From Asaia sp003994335 (GTDB lineage: Bacteria > Pseudomonadota > Alphaproteobacteria > Acetobacterales > Acetobacteraceae), in NCBI RefSeq assembly GCF_037151175.1, contig NZ_JBBCOR010000007.1, positions 124,001-188,000 of the forward strand: DNA of 64,000 bases, given 5' to 3'. Below the pieces are notes generated by a model, which saw nothing but the letters and a program-made list of their open reading frames with translations, was not told where the DNA came from and searched no databases. This document shows positions 1 through 8,438 of the stretch, in pieces. Position numbers and translations under genes: made by a program. How positions within the stretch are numbered: position 1 is the stretch's first letter; each line of letters starts with the position of its first letter.

Positions 1-71
1 TTTTCACTGTCCGGCAGATGATCCCCCGCCCTTTGCAGGGCGATAGCGCTGATCGACGCCGCGCGTTCCAT
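1..71 (-). CDS. possible N-terminal fragment running off the left edge
   Basis: On the minus strand an ATG at 71 opens a frame that reads 23 codons to the window edge without a stop, beginning MERAASISAIALQRAGDH. The same frame stays open upstream of the ATG to about position 156, where a stop follows closely after the desaturase stop at 160. The short peptide shows no recognisable domain. It could be the start of the next gene downstream of the desaturase or simply an open frame by chance. No clear ribosome binding site supports the start. Confidence 0.25.
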   Translation of the reverse strand, partial: MERAASISAIALQRAGDHLPDSE

Positions 72-159
72 AGGGCTTCGCCAAGAACCGACCAGCCCGA
101 GGGAGAAAAAGCCTTGGTTGCTCAGGCCGTGGTCGCGCCGGACGACCTGTCTGTTGGAC

Positions 160-1214
160 TCAGATCAGAGTGGGGACAATGATCGTTTTGCGTGGTCGTG
201 CGCGATTGACCGTCGCGAAGGGCACCATCTCGCCTTTCGAGTCGTCCCAGAGTGTGTGGCGGAACAGTTCACGCGCTGCTTCGCGCAATCCGATGATTTT
301 GACGTCATTGAAAATGCGGTGCGCATCATGGCAGGCCGCTAGTCGATAGTTCGGAATGCCTGGGGCAGCATGATGAATGTGATGCAACCCGATGCTGCCT
401 GAAAACCAGTTCAGCCAGGCAGGCGCAGAAACGAACATCCGGTGAGAGCCGCCTCGAACGCATTCCAATTCTCGGAACGCTCCCAGTGTACCCCCTCAAA
501 TTTGTGTTGCACCAGAAAGAGGGCAACGCCGATGACCGCAGCCGGATAGACGACACCGAATGCGAGCAACACGGTTGTCGCCACGCCAAAATGGTAGGCA
601 AGACCGCCATAGAGAAGCAGCAGACAGAGATTTGTGACGTGAACGCCCCAGCTGCGAGGTGCATCGAAGGTAATACGATAGACTATGAAAAATATAATGG
701 GAGGTATAATAAAAATGGAGATAATCGGATTTTTGAATATTCTGTATACTATGCGTTCGACAGGTGACATTTTGTAATATTCATATACTGTAGTACAGTC
801 AGAATAGATATCCGATATTCTTCTTCGGCTATCGATATCATTCCAATCCCCATGGTGTATCGCATGGTGTCGACGCCAGTGGTCGTAGGGTGTCAATGTG
901 AAAAGCGAACAGAGACGCCCGACGTGGTGGTTGACCACGGCCGAACGGAAGAGTGAGCCATGCCCGCAATCATGCTGGAGCGTGAAGGTCCGAATCGCGA
1001 GGCCGCTCGCTATGGGAAGCAGCAGCAACACGGCGTAGATATGGTGAGAGATGCCCATGAAAAGAGCTGCATAGCAGGCAAGCAGGCTACCGATGGTGGT
1101 CACGGCCTGGAAGATGCTCGTGGCGTGATGGGGCGGCTGATAGGTTTTGACAGAGCGGATATCTGACATACGGTCATTGACCGCATTTATCCTGGGCGAG
1201 GAAAGGTGCGGCAT
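160..1214 (-). pseudogene. membrane fatty acid desaturase, frameshifted
   Basis: The protein would be a di-iron membrane fatty acid desaturase, introducing a cis double bond into membrane acyl chains. All three histidine boxes can be read: HDCGH and RRHHAIHH in the first frame, and HHIHH in a second frame. The first frame runs 1214 to a stop at 411 (267 aa) and ends LTGCSFLRLPG; the downstream frame continues as AWLNWFSGSIGLHHIHH and stops at 160. Homologues keep these parts joined, so this looks like one gene with a -1 type shift near 416-423, where the unit CCTG (minus strand) is present twice and three copies would restore the frame. Several hydrophobic segments fit a membrane enzyme. Expression as a full enzyme seems impossible unless the shift is a sequencing error or is corrected. 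An internal Met at 1169 is an alternative start. Confidence 0.8.
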
Positions 1215-1448
1215 CGTCTCTCGGGAACGTTCAGAGTTATCGGCTTACTGCGTCTTGTGCAATGATCTTGCTTAAAATGAGCGTCGCGGCTCAGGCACAC
1301 CAATGGCGTATTGAGGCCTAGCCAGGGGGCGTTTCCAAAATCGGGGAGAGGGGCGCGACACAATCTGCGTGACGGCGACGTCAGAAACCTGCGATGCGCT
1401 CGAGTCCGTATTCTTGAAAGACTCCCACAAGCTGCTTTCCGGGTTTGG

Positions 1449-1484
1449 CGTGACGGCGCAGATGCTTCGCTCTGCGCCGTCACG
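1449..1484 (-). terminator. strong hairpin downstream of dadA
   Basis: A perfect 14-bp inverted repeat, CGTGACGGCGCAGA, with an 8-base loop lies 20 bases past the dadA stop. It is well placed to end the alr-dadA transcript. No T-run follows on either strand, so it may act as a Rho-assisted terminator or an mRNA 3'-end stabiliser rather than a classical intrinsic terminator. Confidence 0.55.
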
Positions 1485-1504
1485 GGGTGGAGCCCCTTAA
1501 CTCA

Positions 1505-2764
1505 TCAGGACGTGTAGCGGTCCAGTGACAGATCCAGTGAGGGAATGTCGGTGCGCTTGCCGCTGATGCGGTCGGCGAGGATACGACCCGAGCCGCAGGC
1601 CATGGTCCAGCCCAGCGTGCCATGGCCCGTGTTCAGCCACAGATTGCTGTAACGTCCCGACGGGCCGATGACGGGTGTGCCATCCGGCGTGCAGGGGCGC
1701 AGCCCGGTCCAGTAGCGGGCGCGGCTCAGATCGGCACCACCGAACATGTCGTTGAAGGAGAGTTCGAGCGTCTCGCGACGGTCCTGGCTCAGCTTCAGGC
1801 GCCAGCCGGTCAGTTCTGCCGTACCACCAATGCGGATGCGATCGCCAAGACGGGTCATGGCCACCTTGTAGGTCTCGTCATTGACCGTGGAGGTCGGGAC
1901 GCGGCTCTCATCGGTGATCGGCGCGGTGAGCGAGTAGCCCTTGACCGGATAGACCGGCAGATCGAGTTCGATCGGCTTGAGCAGACGGGGCGAGTAGCTG
2001 CCCAGAGCCAGCACATAGGCATCGGCGGTCAGGCGACCGGCACTGGTGCGAATGCCGTAAATGGCGTCGCTTGCGGCTTCGATCGCCTCGATCTCGGTGC
2101 GGAAGCGGAAGCTCACGCCCTTCTCCGCCGCCATGGCGGCGAGGCGCTGCGTGAAGAGATAGGCATCGCCCGATTCATCGCCCGGCAGGCGGAGACCGCC
2201 CTTGAGAATCTGGCGCGCCCCGGTGAGACCCGGTTCGTATTTCAGTACCTCTTCGGTGCCGAGCAGTTCATGGGCCACGCCGCTCTCGGAAAGCAGGCGC
2301 ATATCCTCATGGGCGTGCTCCACCTGCTTGTCCGTGCGGAAAAGCTGGATCAGGCCCTTCTGCCCGTCATCATAGGTGATGCCCGTGCTGCGGCGCAGTT
2401 CTGCCTGGCAATCGCGGCTGTATTCCGCAATGCGCAGCATGCGGCTTTTGTTGATGTCATAGGCATGATGCGTGCAGTTGCTCAGAAGCTGCATCATGAA
2501 GCGCAGCATGGGCGTGTTCACGGCGGCAGCCCGCACCACCAGCGGTGCGTGCTTCTCGAACATCCAGCGCGCCGCCTTGAGAGGAAGTCCCGGCATGGCC
2601 CAGGGTGTGGAATAGCCCGGTGAAACCTGACCGGCATTGGCGAAGGAGGTTTCGAGCCCGACACCGGGCTGGCGGTCGATGACCTCGACCTCATGGCCCT
2701 GCTCGGCAAGATACCAGGCTGTGGTGACGCCGATCACACCGGCGCCCATGACGATGATCTTCAT
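1505..2764 (-). CDS. dadA: D-amino acid dehydrogenase, small subunit
   Basis: FAD-dependent membrane-associated enzyme that oxidises D-amino acids, chiefly D-alanine, to 2-oxo acids and ammonia, passing electrons to the respiratory chain. The N-terminus carries the dinucleotide-binding motif GAGVIGVTTAWYLAEQG followed by the acidic residues of the Rossmann beta2 strand, then the DadA-typical SFANAGQVSPGYSTPWA segment. The C-terminal FAD-contacting region (TGLRPCTPDGTPVIG and LNTGHGTLGWTMACGSG) is intact. At 419 aa it is of normal length. Its ATG overlaps the stop of the upstream alanine racemase (ATGA), so the two are translationally coupled and form an L-Ala to D-Ala to pyruvate catabolic pair. 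Confidence 0.95.
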   Translation of the reverse strand: MKIIVMGAGVIGVTTAWYLAEQGHEVEVIDRQPGVGLETSFANAGQVSPGYSTPWAMPGLPLKAARWMFEKHAPLVVRAAAVNTPMLRFMMQLLSNCTHHAYDINKSRMLRIAEYSRDCQAELRRSTGITYDDGQKGLIQLFRTDKQVEHAHEDMRLLSESGVAHELLGTEEVLKYEPGLTGARQILKGGLRLPGDESGDAYLFTQRLAAMAAEKGVSFRFRTEIEAIEAASDAIYGIRTSAGRLTADAYVLALGSYSPRLLKPIELDLPVYPVKGYSLTAPITDESRVPTSTVNDETYKVAMTRLGDRIRIGGTAELTGWRLKLSQDRRETLELSFNDMFGGADLSRARYWTGLRPCTPDGTPVIGPSGRYSNLWLNTGHGTLGWTMACGSGRILADRISGKRTDIPSLDLSLDRYTS

Positions 2765-3933
2765 GAGGAACTCTCGATATATTCACGATGGAAGCGCGTG
2801 CCGAGTCCGGTCAGCAGCTCATAACCGATCGTATCCAGTGCCGCGGCCAGATCGTCCAGCGGACGATGGGGGCCGATCAGCTCGAAGCCGGTGCCGGGGG
2901 GCAGGGGTCTGTCTCCCAGCGCGGTCAGATCCAGCGCCATGCAGTCCATCGAGATCCGCCCTACGACAGGAAGCGCGATATCGGGACTGTCGGGCAGGAC
3001 GGCACTGGCAAGACCGCCAGCGCGCCTGTGGAACCCGTCAGCATAGCCAACGGAAAGGGTTGCGATGCGCGTGGGCGCTTCGGCCACGAAGCGCGCGCTA
3101 TAGCCCACCGCCACACCGGGCGGGATCCAGCGATCCTGCACCATACCGGCAAGAAGCGTCACGACAGCACGCATCGGGTTGGGGCGGTCGGGGGTTGGGT
3201 TGCCGCCATAAAGCGCATAGCCTGGGCGTACCAGATCGAAATGATAGGCCTCGCCAAGGAAGATGCCGCTCGACGCAGCAAGGCTGGCGGGAAGGGAAGA
3301 TGGAAGCTTGCGTCGCAGCGCCTCAAAGCGCAGGCGTTGGCCTTCATTGCGCGGTGAGGATGCATCGTCAGCGCAGGCCAGATGACTCATGACATGGCTG
3401 ACATCGAGACCGGCCAGAAGGTTGTCAGCCACGGCGACATCGATATCGGCTTCGGAAAGTCCGAAGCGCGACATGCCGCTATCGAGCTGCACGAGGCAAG
3501 AGGTGGGTCCGGGTTCAGCCAGGCAGAGCGCCGCCCAGCGCCGCAACTGATCGAGGCTGTTGAGCACCGGCGTCAGATTCTGCGCTCTGATCAGCGCCTC
3601 ACTGCCCGGTGTCGGCCCATTGAGAACGCACAGGGCGGCATCCTGAGGCAGAAGAGGGCGCAGGCTCAGCCCCTCCTCGACCGTCGCGACGAAAAACCGC
3701 CGGCATCCGGCACGGTACAGGGCGGGGGCTACCCGTTCGACCCCGAGTCCATAGGCATCAGCCTTGACGGCCGCTCCCACAGCGACATTCGGCCCTGCGA
3801 GTGATTTCAGCAGGGTATAATTATGCTTCAGCGCGTCGAGGTCGATGCGTAGCCACCCGCCTGCGCGCTGTCTGGCCTCGTATTCCGCCGTATCTGGCAG
3901 GCTTGTCATCAGGGTCTCAAATCTTCCGATCAT
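2761..3933 (-). CDS. alr: alanine racemase
   Basis: PLP-dependent racemase interconverting L- and D-alanine. The PLP lysine is Lys57 in AAVKADAYGLG; the second catalytic base is Tyr278 in VGYSARF; the C-terminal beta domain contains the conserved GRISMD segment. Length is 390 aa; the start at 3933 gives a short N-terminal extension, and an ATG at 3909 (MTSLPDT) is an alternative. It is directly coupled to dadA, which suggests the catabolic (DadX-like) role. If no other racemase gene exists in the genome it would also supply D-Ala for peptidoglycan; the window cannot decide this. Confidence 0.94.
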   Translation of the reverse strand: MIGRFETLMTSLPDTAEYEARQRAGGWLRIDLDALKHNYTLLKSLAGPNVAVGAAVKADAYGLGVERVAPALYRAGCRRFFVATVEEGLSLRPLLPQDAALCVLNGPTPGSEALIRAQNLTPVLNSLDQLRRWAALCLAEPGPTSCLVQLDSGMSRFGLSEADIDVAVADNLLAGLDVSHVMSHLACADDASSPRNEGQRLRFEALRRKLPSSLPASLAASSGIFLGEAYHFDLVRPGYALYGGNPTPDRPNPMRAVVTLLAGMVQDRWIPPGVAVGYSARFVAEAPTRIATLSVGYADGFHRRAGGLASAVLPDSPDIALPVVGRISMDCMALDLTALGDRPLPPGTGFELIGPHRPLDDLAAALDTIGYELLTGLGTRFHREYIESSS

Positions 3934-3968
3934 TTCGAGATCATACTAAACTGACACCCCATTCCGGC

Positions 3969-5003
3969 TCAAGAGCCCGAGGGTACGCCCTTGCTGGTGG
4001 AGTATTCAAAATGAAGCGCCTGATCGGGATTCACGATCGGGTGAATGGCATGGGCCGCCATCGCGCCTTCGCTGAAACCCTGCAGGATCAGTTTGAGCTT
4101 GCCGGGGTAGGTGGCCACGTCCCCAATGGCGAAAACGCCGGGCAGGCTGGTTTCCATGCTCGAAGGGGTAACGGGAATGGTGCTGCGTATCGTATCGATG
4201 TTCCAGGTCGCTATCGGCCCCAGATCGGTGGAGAGCCCGTAGAAGGGGAGGAGCGTATCGGCCTCGATACAGCGTACCTGACCCTCGAGATCGATCACGT
4301 CCACCGCTGCAAGCGCGCCGTTTTCGCCCTGAAGCGCATGAAGCTGGTAGGGCACGACCTTCTCGATGCGGCCATCGGCCACACGCGCCTCGATCTGGGC
4401 GAGGGTTTCCGGCGCGCCACGGAAGCGATCGCGCCGGTGCAGCAGATAGATCTTCTCCGCAATGTCGGACAGGGAGAGCGCCCAGTCGAGTGCGGAATCG
4501 CCGCCGCCCGCTACCACGATACGCTTGCCTGTAAAATCGGCGCGCTTGCGAACGTAATACTGCACGGCGCCGCTTGTTTCATAAGCGTCCAGCCCGTCGA
4601 GCGGGGGGCGATTCGGTCCAAATGCCCCTGCACCAGCCGCGATGATCACAGCGCGCGCTGTCACCACATTACCTTTATCGGTGGAGAGGGTGAAAGCGCC
4701 ACGATTTCCTTCGAGTTTCTCGACACGCTGGCCCAGAAGACGCGGCACATCGAAGGGCGCGATCTGGGCATCGAGTGCGGCAATCAGCGCGCCACCCTCG
4801 ATGGAGGGATGGGCGGGAATGTCGTAGATTGGCTTTTCGGGATAGAGCGCCGCACATTGGCCTCCGATCTCGGTCAAAGCGTCGATCAGCACACAGGAAA
4901 GCTTGAGCATGCTGCACTCGAACGCGGCAAAAAGCGCGGTCGGCCCTGCACCGATAATGGCCACATCGATGTCGAGAGGGGTCTGGCCCATGTCAGCTGT
5001 CAT
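3969..5003 (-). CDS. ferredoxin/flavodoxin--NADP reductase, thioredoxin-reductase-like
   Basis: FAD- and NADPH-binding oxidoreductase of the thioredoxin-reductase-like FNR type. The FAD motif GAGPTALFAAFE lies near the N-terminus, followed by GGQCAALYPEKPIYDIP, a hallmark of this FNR group. The NADPH motif GGGDSALDWAL and the C-terminal GDVATYPGKLKLI FAD motif are present. The CxxC redox pair of true thioredoxin reductases is absent at the expected place, which separates it from TrxB. The start at 5003 (MTADMGQ) matches family length (344 aa); an upstream in-frame Met at 5102 would add a non-conserved extension. It follows alr on the same strand but has 30 bp separation, so cotranscription is unproven. 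Confidence 0.88.
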   Translation of the reverse strand: MTADMGQTPLDIDVAIIGAGPTALFAAFECSMLKLSCVLIDALTEIGGQCAALYPEKPIYDIPAHPSIEGGALIAALDAQIAPFDVPRLLGQRVEKLEGNRGAFTLSTDKGNVVTARAVIIAAGAGAFGPNRPPLDGLDAYETSGAVQYYVRKRADFTGKRIVVAGGGDSALDWALSLSDIAEKIYLLHRRDRFRGAPETLAQIEARVADGRIEKVVPYQLHALQGENGALAAVDVIDLEGQVRCIEADTLLPFYGLSTDLGPIATWNIDTIRSTIPVTPSSMETSLPGVFAIGDVATYPGKLKLILQGFSEGAMAAHAIHPIVNPDQALHFEYSTSKGVPSGS

Positions 5004-5304
5004 CCGTTTCTGTTCAGTCGTGCTTAGCAATGAGGGCGATAGAAACCACATTCCGTCAAGCGATGCACCCCCTTGCGCCAGAGCCGATGGACACAAGCGC
5101 ATTGCGCGGCCTGTCAGGCTTTGATACCAAAGGCGCCAGCATCAAGAGCCGGTATCGTTTCTCCGGCGCCAACCTGCTCCCGGGCAAGGTGGTATCTCCG
5201 CTCACCCGGAGAGATGTGGCCGCTCCGGCAATCTCGGGACATGCCACACCCTGCCTTGTCTGAAGCCCGTTCCGATCCCGGTAGCGATCAAGGACCCTGC
5301 GCCC
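5004..5304. other. intergenic region, no gene seen
   Basis: This 301-base interval separates the reductase (minus strand) from the threonine aldolase (plus strand) and must hold both divergent promoters. No convincing promoter boxes, RNA gene or riboswitch was recognised. Confidence 0.4.
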
Positions 5305-6330
5305 GTGGCCCAGCAATTCGCCAGTGACAATTATGCCGGTATCTGTCCCGAGGTGTGGGACATCATGCGTCAGGCCAATACGGGATCGGTGCCCGCTTAT
5401 GGCGAGGATGAATGGACCAGCCGTGCCGCAGACAGCTTTCGCACGCTGTTCGAGACGCATTGCGAGGTATTTTTCGCCTTCAACGGCACTGCGGCCAATT
5501 CTCTGGCTTTGGCTGCGCTATGTCAGTCCTATAACAGCGTGATCTGCTCGTCCTTCGCCCATGTCGAAACCGATGAATGCGGCGCACCCGAGTTTTTCTC
5601 CAACGGGTCCAAGCTCCTGGTGGCGCGCACAGACCACGCCAAGCTCTTTCCAGACGATATCAGAGCGCTGGCGACCTGCCGAAGCGATATCCACTACCCC
5701 AAGCCCAAGGTGGTAACGATCACCCAGCCTACGGAAACGGGCGAGGTCTATTCCCTGGACGAGATACGCGCCCTTGCGCAGACATGCCGGGAACATGGGC
5801 TGCGCCTGCATATGGATGGCGCGCGTTTCGCCAATGCCTGCGCCACGCTGGGCTGCACCCCGGCGGAAATGACATGGAAAGCGGGTGTTGATGTGCTGTG
5901 TTTTGGAGGCACCAAGAACGGCATGGGCGTGGGGGAGGCGATCCTGTTTTTCGACTCCGCCCTCGCGGAGGGTTTCGATTATCGCTGCAAGCAGGCAGGG
6001 CAGCTCGCCTCAAAGATGCGTTTCATCTCGGCTCCCTGGATCGGACTCCTTGAAAGCGGTGCCTGGCTGCGCAATGGTGCCCATGGCAATGACTGCGCCC
6101 GCGCTTTGGCCGCGCGCGTCGGGGCGCTCCCTGGGCTGTCCCTCATGTTCCCGGTGCAGGCTAATGCCGTATTTCTCAAGGCGCCGGAACGCGTGCTCGA
6201 GGGGCTGCGCGAAAAGGGCTGGCGCTTCTACACCTTCATCGGCGGGGGCGCGCGCTTCATGTTCGCCTGGGACGCCGATCCCGCACGCGTGGCGCAGCTT
6301 GCCGCCGATATCGAGGCGCTCGCTGCGTGA
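5305..6330 (+). CDS. ltaE: low-specificity L-threonine aldolase
   Basis: PLP-dependent fold-type I lyase cleaving L-threonine or L-allo-threonine to glycine and acetaldehyde. Visible features are the N-terminal FASDNYAG, the GTAANSLAL cofactor-phosphate region, the aspartate in HMDGARFANA that contacts the PLP ring nitrogen, and the PLP lysine in CFGGTKNGMG. Length, 341 aa, is typical of the beta-eliminating-lyase/threonine-aldolase family. The stop overlaps the GTG start of the next gene. Related phenylserine aldolases share the fold, so exact substrate preference is an inference. Confidence 0.92.
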   Translation: MAQQFASDNYAGICPEVWDIMRQANTGSVPAYGEDEWTSRAADSFRTLFETHCEVFFAFNGTAANSLALAALCQSYNSVICSSFAHVETDECGAPEFFSNGSKLLVARTDHAKLFPDDIRALATCRSDIHYPKPKVVTITQPTETGEVYSLDEIRALAQTCREHGLRLHMDGARFANACATLGCTPAEMTWKAGVDVLCFGGTKNGMGVGEAILFFDSALAEGFDYRCKQAGQLASKMRFISAPWIGLLESGAWLRNGAHGNDCARALAARVGALPGLSLMFPVQANAVFLKAPERVLEGLREKGWRFYTFIGGGARFMFAWDADPARVAQLAADIEALAA

Positions 6331-6980
6331 GCCCTGCCACACTCGCCTCCGTCCATGCGCTTTCGGCCTCGACCCTGTCGGACCTCGATATGGCGGGCAC
6401 CGCCGTCTTTGCCATATCGGGCGCCCTGGTGGCGGCCAGGGCGCGACAGAACATCGTGACCTTCGCCTTTTTCGCAGCCATGACAGGGGTAGGCGGCGGT
6501 ACGCTGCGTGACCTGTTGATCGGCGCACCGGTCTTCTGGATGCACGCAACGGCGCCATTGGCCGTTTGTCTGGGTATCGCTTTTCTGGTGTGGTGCACGC
6601 CGCATCGCCTGTGGCCCGAGCGCGCCATCGACTGGTTCGATGGCCTCGGCCTGGCCTCCTACGCGGTGTACGGCGCCGCGAAGGCGTTGGCTTATGGTAT
6701 CCCTTGGCTGCCTGCAGCCATCATGGGGGTTGTCACGGCGTGCATGGGCGGCATCATTCGCGACGTGCTGGCCGAACTGCCCTCTATCGTGATCCGCCCC
6801 GAACTCTACGTCACGGCTGCCGCTCTCGCCTCGGGGCTTTATGTCGGGCTGCACGAACTGGATATGCCTCCCATTCTGGCCGGGACCATGGCCGTTGTGA
6901 TGGGGTTCGGGCTCCGGGGCTATGCAATCCTGCACAAGGTCGATCTTCCCGCTTATCGGGGCTATGGTAGTATAAAGTGA
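6327..6980 (+). CDS. TRIC-type cation channel family protein (UPF0126)
   Basis: Small integral membrane protein of 217 aa with about seven hydrophobic helices and two homologous halves, each containing a glycine-rich kinked motif: GVGGGTLRDLLIG in the first and ACMGGIIRDVLAE in the second. This is the signature of bacterial trimeric intracellular cation channel homologues (YadS/UPF0126). Translation starts at a GTG within the GTGA that also stops ltaE, so expression is coupled to the aldolase. Bacterial members can carry K+ or amino acids such as glycine; the pairing with an enzyme that makes glycine is suggestive but not proof of a substrate. Confidence 0.9.
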   Translation: MSPATLASVHALSASTLSDLDMAGTAVFAISGALVAARARQNIVTFAFFAAMTGVGGGTLRDLLIGAPVFWMHATAPLAVCLGIAFLVWCTPHRLWPERAIDWFDGLGLASYAVYGAAKALAYGIPWLPAAIMGVVTACMGGIIRDVLAELPSIVIRPELYVTAAALASGLYVGLHELDMPPILAGTMAVVMGFGLRGYAILHKVDLPAYRGYGSIK

Positions 6981-8003
6981 GGTTTCGACAGAGGCTCCTT
7001 TAATGCCCCGCGACAGAATGGTCCGCATAAGAAGTCCTGCTCCGGGGTTGGCCCGAGGTTGCCCCCGTCCAAAAGCGCCGCGGATCAGGTCTACCACGTC
7101 ACTTTGGGTCGCGAATATCGTCACCCTATCGCGTGTGGAAAGATGAGGGGATGGTGCAAAGCGAATGTCGTTACGCCCTTGCTACACGGTCTCCCCATGT
7201 ACGTTGACCAGAGAAATCGTATTGCTCCAAGCTCAGCGGATCCTTCACGCATCAAGCAGCAGACATCATCCCAGTGTATTATTCTTGACTAGATGAAGAG
7301 GTATGGTCTGCGTTCAAGAGGCTCGCAAGGCATGGCGGAAAAGCATGCGCCGCGGATCGTTTCGACATAGAAGACCTTGTCCGTGAAGTTGCTGGGAATC
7401 TGGGTTTGTCATGGTGGTTTTTGCAGCGTGCGCTATTCAATTGGGAGGAAACGCGCCCGAAAGTATGGTGATCTCGCAAATATTCTACCGATGCGCATAA
7501 TTCCGGTCGTTCGGTCTTATATTGAAAACAACATGTCTGAACGCAGCTATTCTTATCTTTGCTTTGGTATTACCAATGAATACCTGATTATTTATTGTAG
7601 TCTTCTTTCTTGGGCGGATACCCCTTTGCTCGATGACGCAACGCCACAGCGATCAGCTGTGAGCATAACCCGGATTGTCGGGTCCGCCGAAGTTATAGCG
7701 CCTGAGTAGTCAATAAGTGAGACGGCGAAAATGATCGAAATAATTTCCCGAATACAAATAAGTATGCCAAGCGCAATCAGGTAGGAGCGGGTCGGTATTC
7801 TTCCGGCGCTCAAGCGGCAATGATCTGACCCAAAACCCCGCCGGCGACGCACGCATCCATTTCGATTCCGTCGACAAGAAGAGGAATGAACAAGGCGACA
7901 ACATCCTTCCCGGGAACCCTCACAGTCCATGGGGCCTGTCTCGTTGCGCAGGCGCATCTGCTTTACCCTACCCATCCCCTTGGTGCGGTTCTAGACTACG
8001 CCC
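6981..8003. other. gene-poor, relatively AT-rich interval with possible gene debris
   Basis: No intact gene was found in about 1 kb. Base composition between roughly 7440 and 7780 is visibly richer in A+T than the flanks. Protein-like fragments without proper starts occur: plus strand 7289-7471 (60 codons, no ATG), and on the minus strand about 7715-7960 a hydrophobic stretch split over two frames. The pattern fits decayed genes or an imported fragment that lost its ends; no transposase or inverted terminal repeats could be recognised. Confidence 0.45.
7289..7471 (+). pseudogene. protein-like open frame lacking a start, possible remnant
   Basis: The frame begins right after a stop codon at 7286-7288 and runs 60 codons to a TGA, containing FDIEDLVREVAGNLGLSWWF and FNWEETRPKVW. 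The amino acid mix (acidic and amphipathic runs, Trp clusters) looks more like real protein than a shadow frame, and no other gene covers this stretch. There is no ATG, and the only possible TTG starts are near the end. It is therefore at best a remnant; the family is not recognised. Confidence 0.3.
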
Positions 8004-8438
8004 ATGAGCGAACTCGATCTTCCCGACCAGTCTGCCACCGAAACTCTTGCCATCCGTGTCGCAGAGTTGTCGAAGCCTGGAGATGTGATCGCGCTGCATG
8101 GTGAAATGGGCATGGGCAAGAGCGTGTTTGCTCGGGCCTTTCTGCGGGCCTTGGCTAACGATCCGACGCTGGAGGTACCCAGTCCGACGTTCTCTCTCGT
8201 TCAGCTCTATGACACATCAAAGGGAGCGGTTGCGCATTTCGATCTCTGGCGTCTGGATGGGCCCGACGGCCTTTTCGAGCTGGGCTGGGATGAGGTGCAG
8301 GAGGGCATCATGCTCGTGGAGTGGCCAGAGCGGGCGGGGGATGAACTCCCGGCTCACGCGCTCCACCTCACGCTCACCCAAGGGGCGGAGGAAGCCTGTC
8401 GTACGGCGCAGATCGAGGGGTGGAGTGACCGCCTGTGA
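8004..8438 (+). CDS. tsaE: tRNA threonylcarbamoyladenosine biosynthesis protein TsaE
   Basis: P-loop ATPase of the TsaB-TsaD-TsaE complex that makes t6A37 in ANN-decoding tRNAs. The Walker A motif HGEMGMGKS is at residues 32-40; the switch-like PSPTFSLVQLY and the HFDLWRL and LVEWPERA segments are the family signatures. Length of 144 aa is normal. Its TGA overlaps the GTG start of addB, so it heads a translationally coupled three-gene unit. In many alphaproteobacteria tsaE and addAB are separated by a phosphotransferase and a nucleotidyltransferase gene; those are missing here. Confidence 0.95.
   Translation: MSELDLPDQSATETLAIRVAELSKPGDVIALHGEMGMGKSVFARAFLRALANDPTLEVPSPTFSLVQLYDTSKGAVAHFDLWRLDGPDGLFELGWDEVQEGIMLVEWPERAGDELPAHALHLTLTQGAEEACRTAQIEGWSDRL

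Noticed and set aside
1187..1483. 98-residue open frame on the minus strand between the desaturase and dadA
   Set aside because: Arg/Pro/Ser-rich composition typical of a shadow frame, overlaps the perfect hairpin and has no ribosome binding site.
1622..2623. 333-residue frame on the plus strand opposite dadA
   Set aside because: It is the mirror of a well-supported gene; GC-rich DNA gives long antisense frames.
3801..5027. 408-residue plus-strand frame opposite the FNR-like reductase
   Set aside because: Antisense shadow of a gene with intact FAD and NADP motifs.
6327..6980. Reading the TRIC-family gene as a frameshifted part of threonine aldolase
   Set aside because: The aldolase is complete at 341 residues and the second frame has its own two conserved membrane repeats.
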